This document shows positions 15,752 through 23,868 of a DNA stretch of 64,000 nucleotides, one piece after another. Source of the DNA: Mycolicibacterium poriferae (GTDB taxonomy: Bacteria > Actinomycetota > Actinomycetes > Mycobacteriales > Mycobacteriaceae); the NCBI RefSeq assembly GCF_010728325.1, contig NZ_AP022570.1:3286001-3350000 (forward strand), given 5' to 3'. How positions within the stretch are numbered: position 1 is the first letter of the stretch; every line of letters begins with the position of its first letter. Position numbers and translations under genes: made by a program. The notes below the pieces were generated by a model. That model searched no databases and was not told where the DNA came from. It saw only the letters and a list, made by a program, of their open reading frames with translations.

Positions 15752-16587
15752 CCGACCCGCATCCGGATCCCGAACAGGCGGCGCTGCACCGCGACGTGCA
15801 CGCCGCCGCGGGCGAAGTACTGTTGCGCACCGAGGATCTGACGGTCAAGTTCGGCGGGCTGACCGCGCTGGACTCGCTGACCTTCGACATCCGGCGCGGG
15901 GAGATCCTCGGGCTCATCGGCCCCAACGGTGCCGGCAAGACGACCTGTTTCAACGCCGTCACCGGCGTGTACCGGCCGACATCGGGCACGGTCCTGTTCG
16001 ACGGCGCGCCGCTGGGCACCGTCAAACGCCACCAGATCACCCGCAAGGGCATCGCGCGCACGTTCCAGAACATCCGGTTGTGGGGCGAGATGACCGCGCT
16101 GGAGAACGTGGTCGTCGGTACCGACGCCCGGCACAAGACGTCGGTACCCGGTGCGTTGTTCCGCAGCGCGCGCCACCGCCGCGAAGAGCGCGACGCGATC
16201 GAACGCGCCACGGCCCTGCTGCAATTCGTCGGCATCGCCCACCGCGGCGAGGAGAAGGCCAAGAACCTGCCCTACGGCGACCAACGACGCCTCGAGATCG
16301 CCCGCGCGCTGGCCACCGAGCCGAAACTGCTCTGTCTCGACGAGCCCGCCGCCGGCTTCAACCCGAGCGAGAAGTCCGCGTTGATCGACTTGATCCGCAA
16401 GATCCGCGACGACGGCTACACCGTGCTGCTGATCGAACACGACATGAGGTTGGTGATGGGCGTGACCGACCGGATCGTGGTGCTGGAGTTCGGCCGCAAG
16501 ATCGCCGACGGTCTGCCCGCCGACATCCGCGAGGATCCCGCGGTCGTCGCCGCCTACCTGGGGGTACCTGATGACGAACTCCACTGA
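15748..16587 (+). CDS. livG: Branched-chain amino acid ABC transporter ATPase LivG
   Basis: A 279-residue ATPase. Walker A is GPNGAGKTT, Walker B LLCLDEPAAGFNPSE, and the switch His is in LLIEHDMRLVMGVTD. The signature is divergent: NLPYGDQRRLEIARAL, with YGDQ in place of SGGQ, as is usual in LivG. An N-terminal extension of about 25 residues (DPHPDPEQAALHRDVHAAAGE) precedes the domain. It forms a heterodimer with LivF to drive LivHM. It overlaps livF by 17 bases. Confidence 0.94.
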   Translation: MTDPHPDPEQAALHRDVHAAAGEVLLRTEDLTVKFGGLTALDSLTFDIRRGEILGLIGPNGAGKTTCFNAVTGVYRPTSGTVLFDGAPLGTVKRHQITRKGIARTFQNIRLWGEMTALENVVVGTDARHKTSVPGALFRSARHRREERDAIERATALLQFVGIAHRGEEKAKNLPYGDQRRLEIARALATEPKLLCLDEPAAGFNPSEKSALIDLIRKIRDDGYTVLLIEHDMRLVMGVTDRIVVLEFGRKIADGLPADIREDPAVVAAYLGVPDDELH

Positions 16588-17317
16588 GACGACGCGCCGG
16601 GTGCTGCTGGAGGTGCGTGACGTCGTCGCGCACTACGGAAGGATCCAGGCGCTGCACGGGGTGTCGCTGGTGGTGCACGAAGGCGAGCTGGTCACGCTGC
16701 TGGGTTCCAACGGCGCCGGGAAAACCACCATCATGCGTGCCATTTCGGGTCTGCTGCCGCTGACGTCGGGATCGGTGTGGTTCGACGGCCGTGACGTCTC
16801 GCGGGTCAAGGCGCATCGTCGCGTCTCAGACGGGTTGATCCAGGCGCCTGAGGGGCGGGGCGTGTTTCCCGGTATGACCGTGACCGAGAATCTCGAAATG
16901 GGTTGCTACGGTCGTAAATTCGAGTCTCGCGCCGCGCACCGGGAACGTCAGGACTGGGTGTTCGAGACGTTCCCGCGACTGGCTGAACGCCGAAACCAGA
17001 TGGGCGGCACGCTGTCCGGGGGAGAACAGCAGATGTTGGCGATCGGCCGCGCGTTGATGGCGCGGCCCAAGGTGCTGCTGCTCGACGAGCCCTCGATGGG
17101 TTTGGCGCCGATGGTGATCTCCCAGATCTTCAAGATCATCGCCGAGATCAACTCGACCGGCACCACGGTGCTGCTCGTCGAGCAGAACGCCCAGCAGGCG
17201 TTGAGCCGCTCAGACCGGGCCTACATCCTCGAAACGGGGGAGATCACCCGGACCGGAAATGCGCGGGACCTATTGGCGGACGACAGCATTCGCGCCGCCT
17301 ACCTCGGCGTGGCGTAA
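16571..17317 (+). CDS. livF: Branched-chain amino acid ABC transporter ATPase LivF
   Basis: A 248-residue ATPase with Walker A GSNGAGKTT, signature LSGGEQQMLAIGRALM, Walker B VLLLDEPSMGLAPM and switch region VLLVEQNAQQAL (Gln after Glu-Gln-Asn, normal for LivF). This completes a full LivKHMGF set transcribed in one direction. M. tuberculosis lacks this cluster at the same place as far as I recall, so it is accessory to the conserved block. ATG 16571 lies inside livG. A GC-rich hairpin follows the stop. Confidence 0.94.
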   Translation: MTNSTETTRRVLLEVRDVVAHYGRIQALHGVSLVVHEGELVTLLGSNGAGKTTIMRAISGLLPLTSGSVWFDGRDVSRVKAHRRVSDGLIQAPEGRGVFPGMTVTENLEMGCYGRKFESRAAHRERQDWVFETFPRLAERRNQMGGTLSGGEQQMLAIGRALMARPKVLLLDEPSMGLAPMVISQIFKIIAEINSTGTTVLLVEQNAQQALSRSDRAYILETGEITRTGNARDLLADDSIRAAYLGVA

Positions 17318-17330
17318 CCCTCCCCGAAGT

Positions 17331-17346
17331 CCCGCGAGCGCGCGGG
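17331..17346. terminator. GC-rich hairpin between convergent livF and DUF167 genes
   Basis: CCCGCG-AGCG-CGCGGG forms a perfect 6-bp stem with a four-base loop, 14 bases after the livF stop. There is no T run, so it may be only a weak or factor-aided terminator. It sits in the 91-base convergent gap, where a terminator for both sides is expected. Confidence 0.35.
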
Positions 17347-17408
17347 TCTGCGCGCCTCTGCTCGGCGTGTCGCGGCATTCTGCGCGCCCTCGTCGCCGCC
17401 GAGTGCGC

Positions 17409-17645
17409 TCAATCGATACGGAAGCGCTTGATTCGGGCCGTGGTGCCGGCGACCAACGTGATCCGGGCGCGCGGCAGGCCGAGGTGTTCGGCGAGCACGC
17501 GCAGCACTGCCGCGTTGGCCTTGCCGTCGACCGCCCGTTCGCGCACATAGATGGTCAGCACGCCGTCGGGCCCGGTCTGCACGAGAGGTCCCTTCGCGCT
17601 GCCGGGCTTCACCCGCACGGTGACGACGTCGCCCACAGGCTGCAT
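17409..17645 (-). CDS. DUF167 (YggU-like) small protein
   Basis: A 78-residue protein from ATG 17645. The core VTVRVKPGSAKGPLV, GVLTIYVRERAVDGKANAAVLRVLAEHLGLPRARITLVAG, KRFRI is the complete DUF167/UPF0235 domain. The family is widespread and lacks a firm function. The open frame continues upstream to 17708 (21 further residues, VFVRRHAPHGVHFALPRGA), which do not belong to the domain, so I prefer the internal ATG although no clear ribosome site precedes either. It is convergent with livF and lies 106 bases downstream of the thiolase gene on the same strand. Confidence 0.78.
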   Translation of the reverse strand: MQPVGDVVTVRVKPGSAKGPLVQTGPDGVLTIYVRERAVDGKANAAVLRVLAEHLGLPRARITLVAGTTARIKRFRID

Positions 17646-17751
17646 TGCACCGCGAGGGAGCGCGAAATGCACGCCGTGCGGGGCGTGTCGCCGGACAAAC
17701 ACGCACACTCGCGATGCGACCCGCCCAGCGCGCCCCGGCCCTATTGCGCGC

Positions 17752-18954
17752 TCAGCGCGCGACCACGACCGAGGAGCCGTGTCCGAACAGGCCCTGGTTG
17801 GCGGTGATGCCGACGGTGGCGCCCTCGACCTGGCGGCCGGTGGCCTGGCCCTTGAGCTGCCAGGTCAGTTCGCACACCTGGGCGATGGCCTGGGCGGGGA
17901 TCGCCTCGCCGAACGAGGCCAGCCCGCCGGAGGGGTTCACCGGAACCCGGCCGCCCACGGCGGTGGCGCCGCTGCGCAGCAGTTGCTCGGCTTCGCCTTT
18001 GGGGCACAGGCCGAGATGTTCGTACCAGTCGAGTTCCAGCGCGGTGGACAGGTCGTAGACCTCGGCCAGGCTGAGGTCTTCGGGTCCGATGCCGGCTTCG
18101 GCATAGGCGGCGTCGAGGATCTGGTCCTTGAAGACCCGTTCGGGAGCGTTGACCACGGCGGTGGAATCGGAGGCGATGTCGGGCAGCTCGGGCAGGTGCT
18201 GGGGATACTGCGGGGATTGCAGGCTCACCGCGCGCACCGACGGCACGCCGGCGACCGATCCGAGGTGTTTCTCGGCGAAGCTCTTGCTGGCCACGATCAG
18301 TGCGGCCGCGCCGTCGGAGGTGGCGCAGATGTCCAGCAGCCGCAGCGGGTCCGAGACGACGGGGCTGGCCAGCACGTCCTCGACAGTGGCTTCCTTGCGG
18401 TAGCGGGCGTTGGGGTTGTTGAGGCCGTGGCGCGCGTTTTTGACCTTGACCTGGGCGAAATCGTCCAGCGTGGCGCCGTAGAGGTCCATGCGCCGGCGTG
18501 CGAGCAGGGCGAAGTAGACGGTGTTGGTGGCCCCGATCAGGTGGAAGCGCTGCCAGTCGGGGTCGTTGCGGCGTTCCCCGCCGACGGGGGCGAAGAAGCC
18601 TTTGGGGGTGGTGTCGGCGCCGATCACCAGCGCGACGTCGCAGAGGCCGGCCAGGATCTGGGCGCGCGCGCTCTGCAAAGCCTGCGATCCGCTGGCGCAC
18701 GCGGCGTAGCTGGAGGTGACCGGGACCCCGTTCCAGCCCAGCTTCTGGGCAAAGGTCGCGCCCGCTACGAAACCGGGATAGCCGTTGCGGATGGTGTCCG
18801 CGCCGGCAACGAGTTGGATCTGGCGCCAGTCCAGGCCGGCCTCGGCCAGCGCGGCGCGGGCGGCCACGACGCCGTACTCGGTGAAGTCGCGTCCCCATTT
18901 GCCCCACGGGTGCATGCCCGCACCCAGGATGTACACCGGTTCGGGAGTCGTCAT
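17752..18954 (-). CDS. Thiolase-fold lipid-transfer/aldolase-like protein (Rv1627c type)
   Basis: A 400-residue SCP2-thiolase-type protein. The nucleophile-region Cys86 is present (SSYAACASGSQAL). The usual second motif GHPxG is changed: NPSGGLASFGEAIPAQAIAQVCE has Glu where the catalytic His should be. The usual C-terminal CxG motif is also not obvious (NQGLFGHGSSVVVAR). It is therefore unlikely to be an ordinary acetyl-CoA acetyltransferase. It is translationally coupled (4-base overlap) to a DUF35 protein, as are Ltp-type retro-aldolases of steroid side-chain breakdown. A carbon-carbon lyase or ligase acting on acyl-CoA is possible. The substrate is unknown. Confidence 0.85.
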   Translation of the reverse strand: MTTPEPVYILGAGMHPWGKWGRDFTEYGVVAARAALAEAGLDWRQIQLVAGADTIRNGYPGFVAGATFAQKLGWNGVPVTSSYAACASGSQALQSARAQILAGLCDVALVIGADTTPKGFFAPVGGERRNDPDWQRFHLIGATNTVYFALLARRRMDLYGATLDDFAQVKVKNARHGLNNPNARYRKEATVEDVLASPVVSDPLRLLDICATSDGAAALIVASKSFAEKHLGSVAGVPSVRAVSLQSPQYPQHLPELPDIASDSTAVVNAPERVFKDQILDAAYAEAGIGPEDLSLAEVYDLSTALELDWYEHLGLCPKGEAEQLLRSGATAVGGRVPVNPSGGLASFGEAIPAQAIAQVCELTWQLKGQATGRQVEGATVGITANQGLFGHGSSVVVAR

Positions 18955-19415
18955 CGCGCTGAACCTTCCTTGCTCGGTGCGCCGGCGATCTTCCAGGCGT
19001 GGACGATGCGTTCCACCTTGTCGTCGTCCACGTAGAGCGGCATCGTGGTCAATTCCATCTCCATGCCGACCTTCAAATCGGCGGCCAGCGTGCCCTCGAC
19101 GACCTTGCCGAGCACGATCAGCCCTTCGTCGGCCAGCTCGACGGCCGCGACCGCGAACGGCTCGAACGGATCCGGTGACGGGTAGGGCGGGGGTGGCGCA
19201 TAGCGGTTCTCGGTGTAGCTCCAGAGCTTCCCGCGCCGCGACAACGGCACCTGAGCCAGGTCGTCACCGTCGCACGCGGGGTTGGGGCAGTTGTTGCTGC
19301 GGGGCGGAAACACGAAGGTCCCGCACTTGTTGCACTTGCCGCCGATCAGGTACGCATCACCGGATCCGTCCGTGGCGAACCAGCCGTCGACCGCAGGTTG
19401 AGTAGAAGCTGACAC
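18951..19415 (-). CDS. DUF35 OB-fold protein with zinc ribbon, thiolase partner
   Basis: A 154-residue protein. The N-terminal rubredoxin-like zinc ribbon has CNKCGTFVFPPRSNNCPNPAC (four Cys). The OB-fold acyl-CoA-binding part follows (GKLWSYTENRYAPPPPYPSPDPFEPFAVAAVELADEGLIVLGKV). DUF35 proteins form complexes with thiolase-like enzymes and present the CoA substrate. Its stop overlaps the thiolase start, so both are made together; it corresponds to Rv1628c. Start ATG at 19415. Confidence 0.9.
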   Translation of the reverse strand: MSASTQPAVDGWFATDGSGDAYLIGGKCNKCGTFVFPPRSNNCPNPACDGDDLAQVPLSRRGKLWSYTENRYAPPPPYPSPDPFEPFAVAAVELADEGLIVLGKVVEGTLAADLKVGMEMELTTMPLYVDDDKVERIVHAWKIAGAPSKEGSAR

Positions 19416-19462
19416 GCGGTCAGCGTACCCAGTCCGACCCGGATACTGAAACGTGTTCCAGT

Positions 19463-20134
19463 TCAGTCCGCCGCAGCGTCGAGCAGGATGCGCAGTAGCT
19501 CGTCCGGCTTGTCCCGCATTAGGTCGTGCTTGCCATCGAGCAGATGGATCTGCCAGGCCGGATCGTCGCGGACCCGCTCGTAGGACGGTCGCATCGGCGA
19601 CTCGCCAGGCCAGTCCAGTGCGTAGACAAACGTTCGCCGGAATCGGGAATGGTCACGAAGCAGCCGCAGGGGCTGCATCAGGGTTGCCAGCGGATGGGAG
19701 GTGGCGCGCGGGTCGAAGAACGGCAGTGGCGGCACCCCGAAGCCGGTGTTGTCGACCTTGACGTACCACGCATGCTCTGCCTCGTCCACGATGTCCCAGC
19801 AGGCCTCGCCGTCCTGCGGGACGACCGCGTCGACGAACACCATTGACGTGATCCGCTCGCGGATGCGGTCGGCGACACCGGTGATCACCATGCCGCCGTA
19901 GCTGTGCCCGACGAGCACGAGGTCGTCCTTGGGCGCGTAGGCCTCAACCGCCGCAAGGACGTCGGTGATGTGGGTGTCGAGATTCACGGCGCCGGCCAGC
20001 AAGTGTGCCCGTTCCGCCACGCCCGTCAGGGTCACGGCGAGCACTCGGTGTCCAGCCGACCGTAGGGAGTGTGCAAGGCCATCGAAACACCATGCACCGT
20101 GGCACATTCCGGGGACGAGGATGAATGCGGTCAT
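19463..20134 (-). CDS. Alpha/beta hydrolase, esterase-like
   Basis: A 223-residue alpha/beta hydrolase. The oxyanion segment FILVPGMCHGAWCF, nucleophile elbow VGHSYGGMV (Ser in GxSxG) and C-terminal His in LLDGKHDLMRDKPDELLRIL are present. It belongs with the short, cap-containing salicylate-esterase/hydroxynitrile-lyase-like group; the substrate is unknown. Start ATG 20134 is preceded by AGGAGG at good distance, better than the open frame's earlier start at 20188. It is divergent from the LysR gene, with a shared 88-base control region, so it is probably the target of that regulator. Not part of the M. tuberculosis block as I recall it. Confidence 0.85.
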   Translation of the reverse strand: MTAFILVPGMCHGAWCFDGLAHSLRSAGHRVLAVTLTGVAERAHLLAGAVNLDTHITDVLAAVEAYAPKDDLVLVGHSYGGMVITGVADRIRERITSMVFVDAVVPQDGEACWDIVDEAEHAWYVKVDNTGFGVPPLPFFDPRATSHPLATLMQPLRLLRDHSRFRRTFVYALDWPGESPMRPSYERVRDDPAWQIHLLDGKHDLMRDKPDELLRILLDAAAD

Positions 20135-20202
20135 GTTTCCTCCTGTGGCGTCACATCCACGGTGATCCTGCACCCTCCATAAGTCCAATACATCCTTGTT
20201 CT

Positions 20203-20217
20203 ATGATCCATAATCAT
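20203..20217. promoter_or_regulatory. LysR-type operator (T-N11-A) between hydrolase and LysR genes
   Basis: ATGAT-CCATA-ATCAT is a perfect inverted repeat containing T-N11-A (T20204, A20216), the core of LysR-family sites. It ends 5 bases before the ATG of the LysR gene, placing it for autorepression. An outer pair CCATAAG (20177-20183) and CTTATGG (20220-20226) flanks it. The region is strikingly AT-rich against its surroundings. Confidence 0.6.
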
Positions 20218-20222
20218 TGCTT

Positions 20223-21113
20223 ATGGATCTTCGTCAGCTCGAGTACTTCGTGGCCGTCGTCGAAGAGCGCAGCTTCACGCGCGCCGCCGCGCGTGAACGG
20301 GTCGCGCAACCCGCTGTCAGCGCCCAGATCCGCAGGTTGGAGCGCACCGTCGGTCAGCCGTTGCTGCACCGCACCAGCCGGGAGATCGGACTGACCCAGG
20401 CCGGGTGGGCGCTACTGCCGCACGCCCGTGCCGCGCTGGCGGCCGTCAGGGACGGTCGGGCGGCGGTCGACGAGATCGCCGGTGTGGTGAGTGGTGAGGT
20501 GGCGATAGGGACTGTCACGTCACACCCTTTCGACATCGCGCGTCTGCTGGCTGACTTCCATGCCCACCACCCGGCTGTCGAGATCGCTCTGACGACGGCG
20601 ACATCCGACGAACTGTTGGTCGAACTTCGCGACGGTCGACTCGACGCGGTGATCGCGTCGGTCGCCGTCGACGACGACCCGCCCGACTTGAACTTCGCGA
20701 TGATCACCGAGGAGGTGATCGAGGCGGCGGTAGCCTCCGGCCATCCGCTTGCCGGTCGGAAGTCACTGCGGCTCAGCGACTTGGCGTCTCATCCGGTCAT
20801 CTCGCTGCCGAGCGGCACCGGCCTGCGGAGCCGGCTGCAGGACGCGTGCGCGGGCGCCGGCGTGGTCCCGAGGATTGCTTTCGAGGCGACCAGCCCCCAG
20901 GAGCTTGCAGAACTCGCCGTCCACGGCCTCGGCGTAGCCATCCTGCCGCAGTCGATGACGCGGGCTCACCCCCAGCTGCAGACCCTGCGAATAGTGCCGG
21001 CGCTGCGTGGCCGGCTGGTATGGGCATGGCGTCGTGGCGTCAACGATCCGGCGGCACGCCTGATCTGTGAGCGTGCGCTCCAGATGATTGGGGAGCGTCG
21101 GTTGGTGTCGTAG
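20223..21113 (+). CDS. LysR-family transcriptional regulator
   Basis: A 296-residue LysR protein. The winged helix (1-60) reads MDLRQLEYFVAVVEERSFTRAAARERVAQPAVSAQIRRLERTVGQPLLHR; the effector domain (about 88-290) is complete, with EVAIGTVTSHPFDIARLLADFHAHHPAVEI. Start is ATG 20223; TTG 20217 would add two residues. It faces the hydrolase gene and most likely controls it and itself. Effector unknown. It ends 20 bases before polA. Confidence 0.93.
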   Translation: MDLRQLEYFVAVVEERSFTRAAARERVAQPAVSAQIRRLERTVGQPLLHRTSREIGLTQAGWALLPHARAALAAVRDGRAAVDEIAGVVSGEVAIGTVTSHPFDIARLLADFHAHHPAVEIALTTATSDELLVELRDGRLDAVIASVAVDDDPPDLNFAMITEEVIEAAVASGHPLAGRKSLRLSDLASHPVISLPSGTGLRSRLQDACAGAGVVPRIAFEATSPQELAELAVHGLGVAILPQSMTRAHPQLQTLRIVPALRGRLVWAWRRGVNDPAARLICERALQMIGERRLVS

Positions 21114-21121
21114 CCGGTGCC

Positions 21122-21127
21122 TAGAGT
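21122..21127 (+). promoter_or_regulatory. -10 box of polA placed for a leaderless transcript
   Basis: TAGAGT fits the mycobacterial TANNNT -10 consensus. Six bases separate it from the GTG of polA, so transcription would begin at or next to the start codon. No ribosome site precedes the GTG. No good -35 is seen. Confidence 0.45.
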
Positions 21128-21133
21128 GAACGC

Positions 21134-23866
21134 GTGAGCCCAGCCAAGACCGCAGCGGAGACGAAGGCCGGCCAGACGTCAGACTCCAAGCCGACGCTGA
21201 TGTTGCTCGACGGCAACTCTCTGGCGTTCCGGGCGTTCTATGCGCTGCCTGCGGAGAACTTCAAGACCCAAGGCGGGCTGACCACCAACGCCGTCTACGG
21301 CTTCACCGCGATGCTGATCAATCTGTTGCGTGACGAGCAACCGAGCCACATCGCCGCGGCGTTCGACGTCTCGCGCCAGACCTTCCGCCTCGAGAAGTAC
21401 CCCGAGTACAAGGCGGGCCGGTCGGCGACCCCGGATGAATTCCGCGGCCAGATCGACATCACCAAGGAGGTGCTCGGCGCGCTGGGCATCACGGTCCTCG
21501 CCGAGCCCGGGTTCGAGGCCGACGACGTCATCGCCACGCTGGCCACCCAGGCGCAGGGGGAGGGGTACCGCGTGCTGGTGGTCACCGGCGACCGTGACTC
21601 CCTGCAACTGGTCAACGACGACGTCACCGTGCTGTACCCCCGCAAGGGAGTCAGCGAGCTGACCCGGTTCACCCCGGACGCGGTGGTGGAGAAGTACGGC
21701 CTCACCCCGACGCAGTACCCGGACTTCGCGGCGTTGCGGGGCGACCCGAGTGACAACCTGCCCGGCATTCCCGGGGTGGGCGAGAAGACGGCGACGAAGT
21801 GGATCGCCGAATACGGCTCGCTGCAGGGTCTGGTCGACAACGTCGACAAGGTCAAGGGCAAGGTCGGCGACAACCTGCGCGCGCATCTGTCCAGCGTCGT
21901 GCTCAATCGCGAGCTCACCGACCTGGTTCGCGACGTCCCGCTGGCGCAGACCCCGGACACATTGCGGATGCTCCCGTGGAACCGTGACCAGATCCATCGC
22001 CTCTTCGACGACCTCGAGTTCCGGGTCCTGCGTGACCGGCTGTTCGACACGCTGGCGTCAGCTGACCCGGAGGTCGACGAGGGCTTCGATGTCCGCGGCG
22101 GCGCGCTCGAGCAGGGAACGCTGGCCGAGTGGTTGGCTCAGTACGACCGCGGCGAGCGCTTCGGCCTGGCCGTCGTCGGTAATCACCTCGCCTTCGACAG
22201 CGACGCCACCGCGCTCGCCCTGGTCGCCCCCGACGGTGACGGTCGTTATCTCGACACCGCCACATTGCACCCCGACGACGAGGCGGCGCTGGCGTCCTGG
22301 TTGGCCGACTCCGCGGTGCCGAAGGCCCTGCACGAAGCCAAGCTGGCGATGCACGACGTGCAGGGCCGGGGTTGGACGTTGGCCGGGGTCACCTCGGACA
22401 CCGCGCTGGCGGCCTACCTGGTGCGGCCCGGGCAACGCAGCTTCGCCCTCGACGATCTCTCGCTGCGCTACCTCAAGCGTGAGTTGCGCGCGGAAAACCC
22501 CGAACAGCAACAGCTTTCGCTGCTCGATGACAGTGGCGGCGTCGACGACCAGGCGGTTCAGACGCTGCTGTTGCGCGCCAACGCGGTGCGCGACCTGGCC
22601 GACGCACTCGACGAGGAGTTGGAGCGCATCGACTCCTCGGCGCTGCTGGGCAGCATGGAATTGCCGGTGCAGTGCGTGCTGGCCGAACTCGAGACCGCCG
22701 GCATCGCGGTGGACCTGCAGAAGCTCTCAGCGCTGCAAAGTGAGTTCGGCGATCAGATCCGCGACGCCGCGGAGGCGGCCTACGCGGTCATCGGCAAGCA
22801 GATCAACCTGGGCTCGCCCAAGCAGCTGCAGGTGGTGCTGTTCGACGAGTTGGAGATGCCCAAGACGAAACGCACCAAGACCGGATACACCACCGACGCC
22901 GACGCGTTGCAGAGTCTTTTCGAGAAGACCGGACACCCGTTCCTGCAGCACCTGCTGGCCCACCGGGACGCGACCCGGCTGAAGGTGACAGTCGACGGGT
23001 TGCTCAACGCGGTGGCTTCCGACGGGCGAATCCACACCACGTTCAACCAGACGATTGCGGCCACCGGGCGGTTGTCGTCGACGGAGCCGAACCTGCAGAA
23101 CATCCCGATCCGTACCGAGGCCGGCAGGCGGATCCGGGACGCCTTCGTCGTCGGCGGTGACTCGACCTACACCGAATTGATGACCGCCGATTACAGCCAG
23201 ATCGAGATGCGCATCATGGCGCACCTGTCCGGGGACGAGGGCTTGATCGAGGCGTTCAACACCGGCGAGGACCTGCACTCGTTCGTCGCCTCGCGGGCCT
23301 TCTCCGTTCCCCTCGACGAGGTCACCGCCGAACTGCGGCGTCGGGTCAAGGCGATGTCCTACGGCCTGGCCTACGGATTGAGTGCCTACGGGCTGGCCCA
23401 ACAGCTCAAGATCTCCTCGGAAGAGGCCAAGGTGCAGATGGAGCAGTACTTCGACCGTTTCGGTGGGGTGCGCGACTATCTGCGTGACGTGGTCGACCAG
23501 GCCCGAAAGGACGGCTACACCTCGACGGTGTTCGGCCGCAGGCGTTACCTGCCCGAACTCGACAGCAGCAACCGCAACGTCCGCGAGGCCGCCGAGCGGG
23601 CTGCGCTCAACGCACCGATCCAGGGTAGCGCTGCCGACATCATCAAGGTCGCCATGATCAACGTCGACAAGGCCGTCAGAGACGCCGGACTGGCGTCGCG
23701 GATGTTGCTGCAGGTCCACGACGAGTTGCTGTTCGAAGTCGCCGACGGCGAGCGGGACACCCTCGATGCGCTGGTTCGGGAACACATGGGCAACGCGTAC
23801 CCGCTGACGGTGCCGCTGGAGGTGTCGGTGGGCTACGGGCCGAGCTGGGACTCCGCGGCCCACTGA
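21134..23866 (+). CDS. polA: DNA polymerase I
   Basis: A 910-residue family A polymerase for gap filling, repair and Okazaki fragment processing. The N-terminal 5' nuclease (about 20-315) has LMLLDGNSLAFRAFYALP, AFDVSRQTFRLEKYPEYKAGR and GDPSDNLPGIPGVGEKTA. The middle domain looks like a 3'-5' exonuclease fold lacking the acidic catalytic residues, as in other mycobacteria. The polymerase domain has motif A MTADYSQIEMRIMAHLS, motif B RRRVKAMSYGLAYGLSAYG and motif C LLQVHDELLFE. Start GTG 21134 (VSPAKTAAET) matches a leaderless promoter. It corresponds to Rv1629. Confidence 0.97.
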   Translation: MSPAKTAAETKAGQTSDSKPTLMLLDGNSLAFRAFYALPAENFKTQGGLTTNAVYGFTAMLINLLRDEQPSHIAAAFDVSRQTFRLEKYPEYKAGRSATPDEFRGQIDITKEVLGALGITVLAEPGFEADDVIATLATQAQGEGYRVLVVTGDRDSLQLVNDDVTVLYPRKGVSELTRFTPDAVVEKYGLTPTQYPDFAALRGDPSDNLPGIPGVGEKTATKWIAEYGSLQGLVDNVDKVKGKVGDNLRAHLSSVVLNRELTDLVRDVPLAQTPDTLRMLPWNRDQIHRLFDDLEFRVLRDRLFDTLASADPEVDEGFDVRGGALEQGTLAEWLAQYDRGERFGLAVVGNHLAFDSDATALALVAPDGDGRYLDTATLHPDDEAALASWLADSAVPKALHEAKLAMHDVQGRGWTLAGVTSDTALAAYLVRPGQRSFALDDLSLRYLKRELRAENPEQQQLSLLDDSGGVDDQAVQTLLLRANAVRDLADALDEELERIDSSALLGSMELPVQCVLAELETAGIAVDLQKLSALQSEFGDQIRDAAEAAYAVIGKQINLGSPKQLQVVLFDELEMPKTKRTKTGYTTDADALQSLFEKTGHPFLQHLLAHRDATRLKVTVDGLLNAVASDGRIHTTFNQTIAATGRLSSTEPNLQNIPIRTEAGRRIRDAFVVGGDSTYTELMTADYSQIEMRIMAHLSGDEGLIEAFNTGEDLHSFVASRAFSVPLDEVTAELRRRVKAMSYGLAYGLSAYGLAQQLKISSEEAKVQMEQYFDRFGGVRDYLRDVVDQARKDGYTSTVFGRRRYLPELDSSNRNVREAAERAALNAPIQGSAADIIKVAMINVDKAVRDAGLASRMLLQVHDELLFEVADGERDTLDALVREHMGNAYPLTVPLEVSVGYGPSWDSAAH

Positions 23867-23868
23867 GG

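Noticed and set aside
17551-19035. Plus-strand open frame of 494 codons opposite the thiolase gene
   Set aside because: The minus strand carries the thiolase landmarks and the coupled DUF35 gene; this frame has none.
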